This document shows positions 27,464 to 35,766 of a DNA stretch of 64,000 nucleotides, in pieces. Within the stretch, counting starts at the first letter, position 1. The number at the start of each line of letters is the position of its first letter. The notes under the pieces are model-generated. The model was not told the origin of the DNA and ran no database searches. It saw nothing but the letters and a program-made list of their open reading frames with translations. The stretch is from NCBI RefSeq assembly GCF_040187885.1, contig NZ_JBDPLH010000004.1, positions 1 to 64,000 of the forward strand, written 5' to 3'. This stretch comes from Roseateles_E cavernae. GTDB lineage: Bacteria > Pseudomonadota > Gammaproteobacteria > Burkholderiales > Burkholderiaceae_C. A program made the position numbers and the translations under genes.

Positions 27464-28912
27464 TCACCACCAGCGCTCGAACCACTGCGCCAGCATCTCG
27501 CGGGCGCGCTGCCACAGCGGCCGGGACCGCCAGGCTTGCAGCTCGATGGCCTGGGCAGCGGCCAGGTCGCGGCGGAACATGCCGGTCATCGCGTCGCCGA
27601 AGTCCTCGCCAAACACGACGGCATTGACCTCGTTATTGCCGGTGAAGCTGCGCCAGTCCATATTGCTGGAGCCCACGGTCGAGACCACGCCGTCGATCAC
27701 CGCCGTCTTGGCATGCAGCACCGCGTCCTGCAACTCATGAATCTTGACCCCGGCCTCCAGCAGCCGCTCGTAATAGCCACGCCCGGCGTGCAGCACCGGC
27801 GCGAAGTCGCTGACCGAGGGCAGCAGCAGATGGACATCGACACCGCGTCGCGCCGCATCGCTGAGCGCCGCCACCATGTCCTCGCCCGGCGCGAAATAGG
27901 CCATCGTCAGATAGACGCTGCGCTGCGCGCTGTCGATCGCGGTCAACAGCATCACGTAGATCTTGTTGAACTCGTCGTCGGGCGTGGACGGGATCACCCG
28001 CAGCAATTGCTCGCCAGCGGCGGCGGCCTGCGTCGGCATCAGCGCCGGCAGCGCCTCCTTGCAACCCTGGGCCACCCAGGTGCTGCGCACCAAGTCATCG
28101 AGCGCCGGCACCGCGCTGCCGCGCAAGCGGATCTGGGTGTCGCGCCAGCCCCGCTCCTTGGCATGGTCGCTGTGCTTGCGGCCGAACGAGCCTGATGAAC
28201 CCGATGAACCTGATGAGCCTGATGAATAGACCGCGCTGATATTGATGCCGCCGGTGAAGCCGACGTCGCGGTCGATCACCAGGATCTTGCGGTGGTCGCG
28301 GTGCGTGATGTCCCAGTAGCCCGGGCGCTGTAGAGGGTTGACCGGGTTGAAGGCGCAGACCGCGATGCCGGCCTCGCGCAGCGCATCGAAGAAGGCAGGG
28401 TCGGTGCCTATCGAACCCAGTGCGTCGTAGATCACGGCGATCTGCACGCCTTGCGCGCGCTTGCGCTTGAGCAGCGCGGCCAGTTGCTGGGCCACCCCGT
28501 CGTGCTCGACGATATAGCTCTCCAGCAGGATGCTGTAGCGGGCCCGCTCGATGGCCTCGAACATGGCGGCGAAGGCGGCCGGCCCATCGAGCAGCAGCCG
28601 GGCCTCATTGCCCGCATGCAGATGGACATTGTCATCGACGGCGGTCTGCGCGGCCAGATGGCGGTGCAGCAGCGAGGCGCTGCCCTGACTGCCGATCTTT
28701 CGCAGCACCGCCTCGCGCTGGGCCTGGCCGAGACGCCCACGCTGGCCGCTGACCGTCAGCCGGGCCGCGACCTGGCCGGCCTTGGCGGCTTGCGGCGGCG
28801 CGTCGGCACGCGAAGGCAGGGCCCGGGTAGCGCAGCCGCTGAACGCCAGACTCAGACCCAGTGCCAGGCCCGCAAGCAGCACGGTGATGCGCGGGCCTGG
28901 CCGGGGATGCAT
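27464..28912 (-). CDS. Phospholipase D-type cardiolipin synthase-like lipoprotein
   Basis: A 482-residue protein with a lipoprotein signal (LAFSGCAT, lipobox Cys at about 27) and two PLD HKD motifs: HRKILVIDRD at about 205 and HAKTAVIDG at about 395, each followed by the GSxN/GGxN segment. This matches ClsB/ClsC-type cardiolipin synthases, which join phosphatidylglycerol or phosphatidylethanolamine units. A Ser-Ser-Gly repeat sits soon after the first HKD block and is encoded by a 9-bp tandem repeat. Neighbours are stress/envelope genes. Confidence 0.85.
   Translation of the reverse strand: MHPRPGPRITVLLAGLALGLSLAFSGCATRALPSRADAPPQAAKAGQVAARLTVSGQRGRLGQAQREAVLRKIGSQGSASLLHRHLAAQTAVDDNVHLHAGNEARLLLDGPAAFAAMFEAIERARYSILLESYIVEHDGVAQQLAALLKRKRAQGVQIAVIYDALGSIGTDPAFFDALREAGIAVCAFNPVNPLQRPGYWDITHRDHRKILVIDRDVGFTGGINISAVYSSGSSGSSGSSGSFGRKHSDHAKERGWRDTQIRLRGSAVPALDDLVRSTWVAQGCKEALPALMPTQAAAAGEQLLRVIPSTPDDEFNKIYVMLLTAIDSAQRSVYLTMAYFAPGEDMVAALSDAARRGVDVHLLLPSVSDFAPVLHAGRGYYERLLEAGVKIHELQDAVLHAKTAVIDGVVSTVGSSNMDWRSFTGNNEVNAVVFGEDFGDAMTGMFRRDLAAAQAIELQAWRSRPLWQRAREMLAQWFERWW
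28188..28228. repeat. 9-bp tandem repeat inside the PLD gene
   Basis: Four to five imperfect copies of a GATGARCCT unit encode a short Ser-Ser-Gly tract in the cardiolipin-synthase-like protein. Copy-number changes would be in frame and only alter linker length. Confidence 0.8.
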
Positions 28913-28936
28913 GCAAAGCTCCTCGAGTGCTGGCGT

Positions 28937-29113
28937 CTATTTGCGCAGCGCGCCGACGCCCAGCATTGCCAGCACCAGCAGCACCACGAAGATCAGCAGG
29001 AAGACGAAGAACAGCAGCTTGGCAATGCCGGCGGCGCCGGCGGCGATGCCGCTGAAACCCAGTACCCCGGCGATCACCGAGATCAGGGCGAAGATGAGGG
29101 CCCACTTGATCAT
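28937..29113 (-). CDS. DUF1328 small membrane protein (YtjA family)
   Basis: A 58-residue, almost wholly hydrophobic protein with two transmembrane segments. The pattern MIKWALIFALISVIAG and FSGIAAGAAGIAK is diagnostic of DUF1328/YtjA. Function unknown. It lies 24 bp upstream of the PLD gene, probably in one operon. The start is the ATG with an AGGACTC ribosome site. Confidence 0.9.
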   Translation of the reverse strand: MIKWALIFALISVIAGVLGFSGIAAGAAGIAKLLFFVFLLIFVVLLVLAMLGVGALRK

Positions 29114-29294
29114 GTCGAGTCCTTGGCGTGGCTTGGAATGGGTCGACTCTAGGCCCGGCCCGGCACGGCGGGCATCGGCGGGCGACGCCTGGCCTTGTAG
29201 GACGCCGGCTCGCCCGGGCAATGCGGCCTTGTCCTACACGCAGCCGCGCCGTGGCCCGACAGGGGCAGGGGCGTGGCCTGTCTAGCATCGCTGC

Positions 29295-29621
29295 ATGAAC
29301 AGGATCATGAACAGCCCCCATCGCTCCGAGGCCGAGCCGGCGCTCGATGTGGATCTGCTGCTGAGCACGCCCGCCAGCATCGTCGTGCGTGCCCGCGTCG
29401 AGTTCGCCGACGGGTCGACACTTCAGGACGCCGGCCTGGTGGTGGCGCGCGAGCACTGCCGTGGCAACCGTCCCAAGGTGTCCGCGCTGCGGCGCGCGGC
29501 CCAGCTCTGTGCCGCGCGGCTGAGCCGGCCCGTGGGCCCCAAGCCGCGCGCGGTGCGGGCCTTGTATGCCCTGGTCGACGGGGCCTGGTGCGCCTTGCAG
29601 CTGCAGCCGCAGCCGGCCTGA
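29295..29621 (+). CDS. Hypothetical protein
   Basis: A 108-residue protein with no family I recognise. It has no signal peptide or membrane segment. Codon use is typical of the chromosome and an alternative ATG lies at codon 5. It is alone between divergent and convergent neighbours. Confidence 0.5.
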   Translation: MNRIMNSPHRSEAEPALDVDLLLSTPASIVVRARVEFADGSTLQDAGLVVAREHCRGNRPKVSALRRAAQLCAARLSRPVGPKPRAVRALYALVDGAWCALQLQPQPA

Positions 29622-29642
29622 GGCCCTAGGCGCGGCGCCGAC

Positions 29643-30134
29643 TCAGCGTCGCCGCAATGCCAGCACGCCGGCCACGAAGATCACGGCGAACAGCAGCCCG
29701 CTCCAGAGTTCGTAAGGCAGACCCAACAGGCGGTAGGCGGCGGCCTCGGCGCAGGAGGCGGTGATCATGAAGACATCGGGCCACAGCGTCTCCAGGTCCA
29801 GCGCGGTGACGACCCGGTCGGCCAGGGTCATGTCGCAGGAGGCCAGCTTGGAGGCCACATCGTGCTGGTAGTAGGCCGAGGCCAGGCCGGCCAGCGACAG
29901 CAGCAGCACCGCGCCCAGCGAGAGCTTGCGCAGCACAGCGCTGCCCTTGAGCAGCCAGCCCAGGCCGGCCACCGCGCCTAACAGCAGGAAGAGGGCCCGC
30001 TGCATCACGCACCAGGGGCAGGGCTTGACGTTGAAGCCATGCTGGGCGATCAGCGCGATCGCGACACCGCCGAAGCTGGCCAGGCAGACAAAGGCCAGCA
30101 CGCGCGCCGGCAGTTTCGAGGCGGTCAGGAACAT
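29643..30134 (-). CDS. dsbB: Disulfide bond formation protein DsbB
   Basis: A 163-residue inner-membrane protein with four transmembrane segments. The CXXC pair is in KPCPWCVMQRA at about 38-41, and the second periplasmic pair is at the cysteines of LASCDMT and ITASCAEA. DsbB re-oxidises DsbA and passes electrons to quinone. It is 3 bp downstream of ridA. The residue spacing matches active DsbB. Confidence 0.93.
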   Translation of the reverse strand: MFLTASKLPARVLAFVCLASFGGVAIALIAQHGFNVKPCPWCVMQRALFLLLGAVAGLGWLLKGSAVLRKLSLGAVLLLSLAGLASAYYQHDVASKLASCDMTLADRVVTALDLETLWPDVFMITASCAEAAAYRLLGLPYELWSGLLFAVIFVAGVLALRRR

Positions 30135-30137
30135 CGA

Positions 30138-30605
30138 TCAGTCCGCGTCCACTTCCACCACCAGATCGATCTCGACGCAGGCCCCCATCGGGTTCTGGGC
30201 CACACCGAAAGCGCTGCGCGCATGGGCGCCGCGCTCGCCGAAGACTTCGGCCAGCAGCTCGGAGGCGCCATTGGTCACCAGATGCTGCTCGGTGAACTCC
30301 AGCGTGCTGTTGACCAGGCTCATCAGCTTGACGATGCGGGTGATCTTGTTCAGATCGCCGACGGCCGCCTGCAGCGTGCCCATCAGGTCGATCGCGATGG
30401 CGCGGGCGGCCGCCTTGCCGGTGGCGGTGTCGGTGTCCAGACCGAGCTTGCCGACCCAGGGCTTGCCGTCCTTTTTCGCGATATGGCCGGACAGGAACAC
30501 CAGGTTGCCGCTGCGCACATAGGGCACATAGGCCGCCACCGGCACGGCCACGGGCGGCAGCTCGATGCCCAGGTTCTTCAGACGCTCATAGACGGTTGTG
30601 CTCAT
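30138..30605 (-). CDS. RidA family protein
   Basis: A 155-residue RidA/YjgF-family protein of the longer subgroup. It carries LVFLSGHIAKKDGKP, then GDLNKITRIVKLMSLVNS, and ends with a PMGACVEIDLVVEVDA segment. The invariant arginine of RidA deaminases is expected near residue 110 (GERGAHARSAFGV), and the ARSA segment is consistent. Members hydrolyse reactive enamine/imine intermediates or act elsewhere in amino-acid metabolism. It precedes dsbB. Confidence 0.88.
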   Translation of the reverse strand: MSTTVYERLKNLGIELPPVAVPVAAYVPYVRSGNLVFLSGHIAKKDGKPWVGKLGLDTDTATGKAAARAIAIDLMGTLQAAVGDLNKITRIVKLMSLVNSTLEFTEQHLVTNGASELLAEVFGERGAHARSAFGVAQNPMGACVEIDLVVEVDAD

Positions 30606-30682
30606 CGGGGGCTACTCACAGCTGGTAAAAAGGTTTAGAAAGTTGGCGCGAATCCTACACCGAGCTTCCAGGGAGGAAGCGG

Positions 30683-31492
30683 ATGCATCACGCATGGCGC
30701 ACGCCGCATTCGGCCGTTCTGGCGCTGCTGGCCTGGCTGACCGGCCTGGCGGCGCTGCAGCAGTGCGCGCGCCTGCCCGAGGCGCGCGAGCTGGCGGCCG
30801 TGCTGCTGCTCGCAGCGGCCCTGGCCGGGCTCGCGCTGCTGCGACCCCGAGGCCGGGCCTGGCCGCGCGGTCTGCTGCTGGCGCTGAGCCTGGGCCTGCT
30901 GGCTTTCGGCCAGGGCGCCTGGCGGGCCCAGCAGCGGCTCGATCAGGCCTTGCCGGCCGCCTGGGAGGGGCGTGATCTGCTGCTTAGCGGCCGCATCGCC
31001 TCGCTGCCGCAGGCGGTGCAGGGCCAGGGCGGCCTGCCGGGGCGGCGCTTCGTCTTCATGGTCGAGCGGGCCGAGGACCCGCAGCGCAGCGCCCAGCCTC
31101 AGGTGCCGCCGCGCCTGCTGCTGAGTGCCTATGCCCAGGCCGGGGCGCCGCTGCCCGACTGGCGGGCCGGCGACCACTGGCAGCTGCTGGTGCGGCTGCG
31201 CCGCCCGCACGGCCTCTCCAACCCCCATGCCTTCGACTACGAGCTCTGGCTGTTCGAGCAGGGGCTGCGCGCCACCGGCGTGCTGCGGCCCGGCGGCCAT
31301 CGGCTGCTGGAGGCCGGTGGCGCCTGGCGCATCGACCGCTGGCGCCAGCGCCTGCGCGATGCGATCCAGCGCGATGTCCCGGACCCCCGGGCCGCCGGCG
31401 TGCTGGTGGCGCTGAGCCTGGGTGAGCAGGCGGCGATCTGGTTTGCGGTAATTGACTCGGCCGCCGCCGATTCGGAGCCATTTTTCCTATGA
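30683..31492 (+). pseudogene. comEC: comEC/rec2 5' fragment, interrupted by a Tn7-like element
   Basis: The first 252 codons encode the ComEC N-terminus: about four hydrophobic segments, the DUF4131 OB-like domain (ALPAAWEGRDLLLSG to LRRPHGLSNPHAFDYE), and then the conserved entry to the competence domain (AAGVLVALSLGEQAAI). After Ile252 (31438) normal ComEC would continue into the DNA-channel domain. Here the frame runs into foreign sequence and stops at 31492. ComEC is the inner-membrane channel for single-stranded DNA during transformation; the truncated product cannot form it. The 3' part of the gene is not in the window. Confidence 0.9.
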
Positions 31493-31600
31493 GAACGCCC
31501 CAAAAATCGCCTTCGGCTGAAAGTTGACCGCCCAATTAGGATGGCCGGCGCCTCAATTTTCAGCAGCGATTTTCGCGCAATTGGGTTGGCCGGTGAGCCT
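31439..31600. repeat. Predicted left end of the Tn7-like element with TnsB-site-like repeats
   Basis: From the TGGTTTGCGG terminus, the motif GGAGCCATTTTT lies at 31474-31485 and ACGCCC at 31495-31500; both recur inverted near 54.64 kb. Two 21-bp direct repeats (31530-31550 and 31575-31595, 17 of 21 matching, core CAATTRGGWTGGCCGG) are spaced 45 bp apart, as multiple TnsB sites are in Tn7 ends. The remaining 240 bp up to the XRE gene hold no gene. Confidence 0.65.
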
Positions 31601-31838
31601 ATTCGAACTGTCAACCTGCTCCCAATTTTCGTACCCCCCGGCTCGCCAATTCAGACGTCATCTCGGTAGGCACTGCGGCAGTCAAATCTCAATCAATGCC
31701 TCCAACACGGACCCTCCCGTGAGCCAATCCGCCGTCAAGCGTCTAGCGAGCCGGGGGTTAGCCATCGCTGGAGACGTCTTGACTGTCTCAGTCGAATGGT
31801 CAACGGTTGGCTGGAAATCGCTGTCCGGCGCGGTCCAT

Positions 31839-32102
31839 TCAGTCCTCGGGCGCGTTCGTCGGCGCCGACACGCGCTTCAAAAGCAGGTGCGCCTGGACAT
31901 CGAGGGCCACAGCCAGCTTGGCCAGGCTCTCTAGGCTGATGTTTTTGCGTCTTTGCTCGATTTGGGAAACATACGAACGATGGAAGCCCGCCTGAGCCGC
32001 CAGAACCTCTTGGGACAGGTTCTGTTTTTTCCGAATGCGTGCAACGTTCTCCGCCAGGATGGCACGCAGTTCCGCGTCCATTGGCGCCTTATTTTCTTCC
32101 AT
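31839..32102 (-). CDS. XRE-family helix-turn-helix regulator
   Basis: An 87-residue Cro/C1-type HTH protein: NVARIRKKQNLSQEVLAAQAGFHRSYVSQIEQRRKNIS is the whole HTH, with the recognition helix HRSYVSQIE. It is the first cargo gene inside the left end. Single-domain XRE proteins of this size often control adjacent mobile or defence genes. It is divergent from the following gene with a 174-bp gap. Confidence 0.9.
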   Translation of the reverse strand: MEENKAPMDAELRAILAENVARIRKKQNLSQEVLAAQAGFHRSYVSQIEQRRKNISLESLAKLAVALDVQAHLLLKRVSAPTNAPED

Positions 32103-32158
32103 CGTCAGATGGTTAGGCGACTCTTCCCATTCGTCTACTTGCTTTGAATCTACTGCTT

Positions 32159-32181
32159 TTGGATATACTGTCGTTGGATAT
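32159..32181. promoter_or_regulatory. Direct repeat TTGGATAT, possible XRE operator
   Basis: Two copies of TTGGATAT start 15 bp apart in the divergent region between the XRE gene and the next gene. Placement suits an operator, but only position and repetition support it. Confidence 0.35.
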
Positions 32182-32276
32182 CATTGTGACGCCGACGAAG
32201 CGCGTTTCAGCGCAGATTTCGTCCAACCTTGACCAATGCGATACGGCGCCGACAGATGCGCCTATGAAGGGCTCAG

Positions 32277-32657
32277 ATGAACGTGGACTCAACTGCTTTT
32301 CCGACGGAGGGCATCCGCCTGGACTCCATTCACCATCTTTTTCTGGTCGACTTGGGCGGGGTGCTCCAGAGCGCAAATTGCCCCGAGCGACGAGCCTTCA
32401 TCGACCTTGGTGCGGCAGTCGGGTTCATCGCGGGACGGGCGGCCAAGCTCTCCGCTTTCCTGGCTCCCATTGGTATTTCATCGGATGCGGCAACCTACGG
32501 CGTTGTCGAGGAAGTCTTCGAGTCGAGCGTCTCAAAGTCGTTCCTTCTTCGGTTCAGCAATGCGCCGTCCGTTGTTGTAGGGTGCACACCGTCGACACAC
32601 AAGGGAGCCTTCGAGCCCTACCGACGCGTTTACCCTACAGCTGGGCCGGACCTATAA
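32277..32657 (+). CDS. Hypothetical protein
   Basis: A 126-residue protein with no recognised family. It has no hydrophobic segment long enough for a membrane span. It lies 3 bp before the HAD-like gene in the same direction, so the two may be co-transcribed. No strong ribosome site precedes the ATG. Confidence 0.45.
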   Translation: MNVDSTAFPTEGIRLDSIHHLFLVDLGGVLQSANCPERRAFIDLGAAVGFIAGRAAKLSAFLAPIGISSDAATYGVVEEVFESSVSKSFLLRFSNAPSVVVGCTPSTHKGAFEPYRRVYPTAGPDL

Positions 32658-32660
32658 AGC

Positions 32661-33170
32661 GTGGAAGCGCGCAACGGTCGTCCGACCTGCTTCCTCAACT
32701 TGGATGGCGTTCTCCATCCGGTTGGCGTCGAGTACAACTTTCGGCGCGAAGCACCTCCGCCTGTTTTGCCGTTTGTCTGGGCCGAAGCTCTTCGGCCGCT
32801 CGCTGAAAAATGGAACCTCTCCTTTGTTCTCAGAACCTCCGCCACGATGCTCAGGCGTGGTGAGCTACTTCCTGAGCTTGCGCCCCCCTGGCTGTGGAGC
32901 CGCGTTGACGGCAAGTGCGACGACAAGTACCGGTACATCACGCTCGACTGGGTGAGGAAGGTGAACACAAGTCATGGCGTGATTCAACGGTACGTGGCCA
33001 AGCACGGACTTTCCAACTGGGTAGCTCTCGATGACGAGGACGACGGCTGGCCTGACGAACCCGTGGCGCGGCTGCGCTTGGTGCTCTGCAACCCGAATCA
33101 AGGCGTGCGCGAGGCGGAAGTTCTCGAGCGCCTCGACGAGACTTTGAAGGTGGTTCGCGATGAAGTTTGA
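32661..33170 (+). CDS. HAD-like protein with altered motif I
   Basis: A 169-residue HAD-fold protein of the type found in Swiss-Army-knife RNA-repair proteins. Motif I reads FLNLDGVLHP, with Asn where the nucleophile Asp normally stands. Motif II is LRTSA and motifs III/IV include WVALDDEDDGW. The Asn would abolish a phosphoaspartate mechanism, so the protein may be non-catalytic. Starts with GTG; the stop overlaps the next gene by 11 bp. A paralogue with intact motif I lies at 34495. Confidence 0.7.
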   Translation: MEARNGRPTCFLNLDGVLHPVGVEYNFRREAPPPVLPFVWAEALRPLAEKWNLSFVLRTSATMLRRGELLPELAPPWLWSRVDGKCDDKYRYITLDWVRKVNTSHGVIQRYVAKHGLSNWVALDDEDDGWPDEPVARLRLVLCNPNQGVREAEVLERLDETLKVVRDEV

Positions 33171-34359
33171 GCCCGACAACCGCCGCCAGCGCGCGCTGAT
33201 TGAGGCCGCGCGAGTGGCGGTTGAACGGGCTCGTGTCGAAGGCCACTATGCGCCAGAGGAACTCGTCAAACAGATGTCTCTCGAAGGCCAAGGGTGCAAT
33301 GTAGTCAATGAAGAGGCAGCCTACGACCGACGATGGCAGTTCCGATTCCATTTGGTCGCGGAAGTGATTTTCAAAGATGCACCACCAACCAGCGAGGCCC
33401 TCATGTCGGAGCTGGCGGACGCTGGCTGCATTGGCGCCGAGCCGTTTAACGGACGGGGCGGCCCAGGCCTGAGCTTCTCTCTTCCATTCGACATCTGGGC
33501 ATCCTCGGGCGAGGCAGCCCTTCGGGATGCGTTCAGCGCCATCCAGAAGGCAATCCCAGGCGCACTGATTGGCGACTTTGAATGGCCGACGCTTGGCAGC
33601 TTTGACCTAGAAAATGTCTCGGACCAACCGCTCGATGCCGAGCCGGTGGGGCCGTCACAACCGCCAGTGGCACGTACAGACTTCCGAGTGTCCGTCTGCG
33701 CGCCCGTGCAAAGGCCCATGCCCTCAGACCGTCTTCTCTCGCTCTTGTCGCAGGCGGGCTGCGAGTACGCCAAATGTTTCAGACGCCGGCCGGCGGTATT
33801 CGTCGGGGAGTTCGTTAGGTCAGCTGAAACGAAAGCGGAGGCGCAGGCTATAGCGCTCGAAGCTCTGCGTGAGGTGTTCCAAGACGCGCGACTGGTCAAC
33901 CTTGAAGCCACGCCTGGCTCAACACTCGATGCTTTGTCCGCCCTGACGAGGGAGAGGTGGCGTTCGGATGCCGACGTACGGGCCGCCGCATCGTGTCTGG
34001 AGCAACTCGGCTTCGAGATGGGTGACGAAGCTCAAGATACTGATGAGCTAAAAGTTGATGCCAAATCGGCTGTGGGCAGAGTGTTCGAGGTGCTGACGGC
34101 CATCCAGGTCGCTCATATTCGCCTCGGCGATGGTCGAATTCTGGCGCTTACACCGCGAACACCAGGCTTGGTCAACGGGTTTGACAGTGTTCGGAGGGGA
34201 CAGAACTTCGAATGCCAAATAGACCGGCACTCTGGAACCATTGAATGGGCCCAGCTCTCGGTTGAACGGCCAGATGCCGGAGAGTCGGTCACCGGCGCAA
34301 AACGGGTCGTCGTTACCGTGGGCGAGAGGGTGCGAATGTTTCTACGGCGTTTTCCATAG
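33160..34359 (+). CDS. Hypothetical protein with possible internal repeat
   Basis: A 399-residue soluble protein I cannot assign. Residues about 50-145 and 165-260 show a similar layout (a beta-rich FRFHLVAEVIF or FRVSVCAPVQ start, then LMSELADAGC or LLSLLSQAGC, then an FSLPFD or AVFVGEFVRSA segment), suggesting an internal duplication. It overlaps the upstream HAD-like gene by 11 bp. Context is cargo of the transposon. Confidence 0.5.
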   Translation: MKFEPDNRRQRALIEAARVAVERARVEGHYAPEELVKQMSLEGQGCNVVNEEAAYDRRWQFRFHLVAEVIFKDAPPTSEALMSELADAGCIGAEPFNGRGGPGLSFSLPFDIWASSGEAALRDAFSAIQKAIPGALIGDFEWPTLGSFDLENVSDQPLDAEPVGPSQPPVARTDFRVSVCAPVQRPMPSDRLLSLLSQAGCEYAKCFRRRPAVFVGEFVRSAETKAEAQAIALEALREVFQDARLVNLEATPGSTLDALSALTRERWRSDADVRAAASCLEQLGFEMGDEAQDTDELKVDAKSAVGRVFEVLTAIQVAHIRLGDGRILALTPRTPGLVNGFDSVRRGQNFECQIDRHSGTIEWAQLSVERPDAGESVTGAKRVVVTVGERVRMFLRRFP

Positions 34360-34494
34360 TGCCTCGGTCCCGTAAGCCATGACGCCTGGGATGTCGAATT
34401 TCGCAGCTCAAGGTTCTACCGAGACGACGGTCCATTGGCGGGTCATCTCGTACATCTCCAACCATCGGATTTAACTTGAGTAGGCTCTTTTCGC

Positions 34495-35055
34495 ATGCAA
34501 GCAGTAGACCTATCACCCCGGCGCGGGTTGCTTCTTCTCGATATTGACGACGTTCTATGTCTCTCCCAACCTTTTGGTGGCTATCACGCACGAGGCGCAC
34601 TCTGGCACCCCGCAGAGGCGCCGAAAGACCTATGGGAGAAGCTGTTTCACCCGCCCGCAGTAGTCGCAATGCAAGAATTGATGTCGGCGTGCCGGCCTCA
34701 GGTCGTTCTCACCTCGAGCTGGTTGGCCATCATGGACCGCCAGCATTTCGTCGAAGTCTTCCGGCGTACCGGGCTTGGAGCAGTCGCCGAGGCTCTTCAC
34801 CCGAATTGGGCTGCGCCTCAGAACCGTGGCGTCTCGAGGCATGACGCCATTTCGAAATGGCTTGAAGTCAACCACCGCGGAGAGCCGATTCTGATTTTGG
34901 ACGACCAACTGAGCGGTGAGAGCCTTGTCGAGTCGGAGTGGGATGCGGCCGGCCATCAAATCTTGTGTGAAGTCGATGTCGGATTCCATCCCGGCCTACT
35001 AACGAAAGCGATGCTGGCGCTTCGAAAACCTTACGTGAAGCCCGCGTGGTGGTGA
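34495..35055 (+). CDS. HAD-family protein (RNA-repair-associated type)
   Basis: A 186-residue HAD-like hydrolase with intact motif I LLLDIDDVL, motif II TSSWL and motif IV ILILDD. Such stand-alone HAD_SAK-like proteins remove phosphates from nucleic-acid ends or small substrates. It is related in layout to the HAD-like protein at 32661, which lacks the first catalytic aspartate. The gene stands alone, 135 bp after the preceding gene. Confidence 0.68.
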   Translation: MQAVDLSPRRGLLLLDIDDVLCLSQPFGGYHARGALWHPAEAPKDLWEKLFHPPAVVAMQELMSACRPQVVLTSSWLAIMDRQHFVEVFRRTGLGAVAEALHPNWAAPQNRGVSRHDAISKWLEVNHRGEPILILDDQLSGESLVESEWDAAGHQILCEVDVGFHPGLLTKAMLALRKPYVKPAWW

Positions 35056-35295
35056 GTGCGGATTCCTGCAGTGTTGACCAGCTGTGCCGGTTGCCGTTGA
35101 CCACTTTGTACGCACGCGCTGGCTAGCATTCACCAGGCACGGGAAGTCGGCTTAGGCTGCAGAGCCGCTTTTGGTTGCGACCGGCTAGCCGGTCAATGAG
35201 GACAAGTGTGTCGGTCAAAGGTGGCCAGCGCCTTCTGTTTCGCAGCCCAGGAGCATGGACGTCGCGCATTGCCGAGGCATGCCCGTCATCAGAGC

Positions 35296-35742
35296 CTAAT
35301 GAAGGAAAAGCGGTGCTAGCTCCAAGTGGCTTGCTGCGAAGCGTTCCGGTGTGAACAGCGTCCGCGTCATGTCCCCGAGCATTTCGGCACGCCAAGCCTT
35401 CGCTAGCGCGCTGAGCACAGCGATACGTTGGTCGACAGGCCCAGGGTCACCGGCCAAGTAGTACGCCCGGGACTGGGTCGCGACGAGTTGCTTGGAAATG
35501 TGCACAGCCGTGACTGCTGAAGAGATTCGGCTACGACCAGTGGCCTGGTTCGTGCCGACGATATGCAGCGAGGGCAGACCGAGCCCAGGCACCAAGAGGG
35601 CAAACGCGCCCCAGTCTCGAAGCTCGATTCTGGGCTTGTCCCCGTCGAACGAAGGCTGCGGTTCAAACATCGACTTCGCCTGAACTCCTGTTGACCAGCT
35701 TGGCCAAACCAGGTTCGCCGCGGGCGGCCATACCGGCATCAA
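35296..35742 (-). CDS. Hypothetical protein
   Basis: A 148-residue protein of unknown family. It has a tryptophan- and proline-rich N-terminus (PVWPPAANLVWPSW) and no membrane segment. It lies 24 bp downstream of the H-NS-like gene in the same direction, so read-through from that promoter is possible. The 240 bp to its left contain no gene. Confidence 0.4.
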   Translation of the reverse strand: MMPVWPPAANLVWPSWSTGVQAKSMFEPQPSFDGDKPRIELRDWGAFALLVPGLGLPSLHIVGTNQATGRSRISSAVTAVHISKQLVATQSRAYYLAGDPGPVDQRIAVLSALAKAWRAEMLGDMTRTLFTPERFAASHLELAPLFLH

Positions 35743-35766
35743 TCCAGGCTGGCCGACGCCATATCT

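Noticed and set aside
28188..28228. CRISPR-like repeat
   Set aside because: The repeat unit is 9 bp, in frame, without spacers, and codes for a Ser-Ser-Gly linker.
31439..31600. Integrase-type genomic island in a tRNA
   Set aside because: No tRNA, integrase or att repeat at the boundary; the interrupted gene is comEC and the recombinase is TnsB-like.
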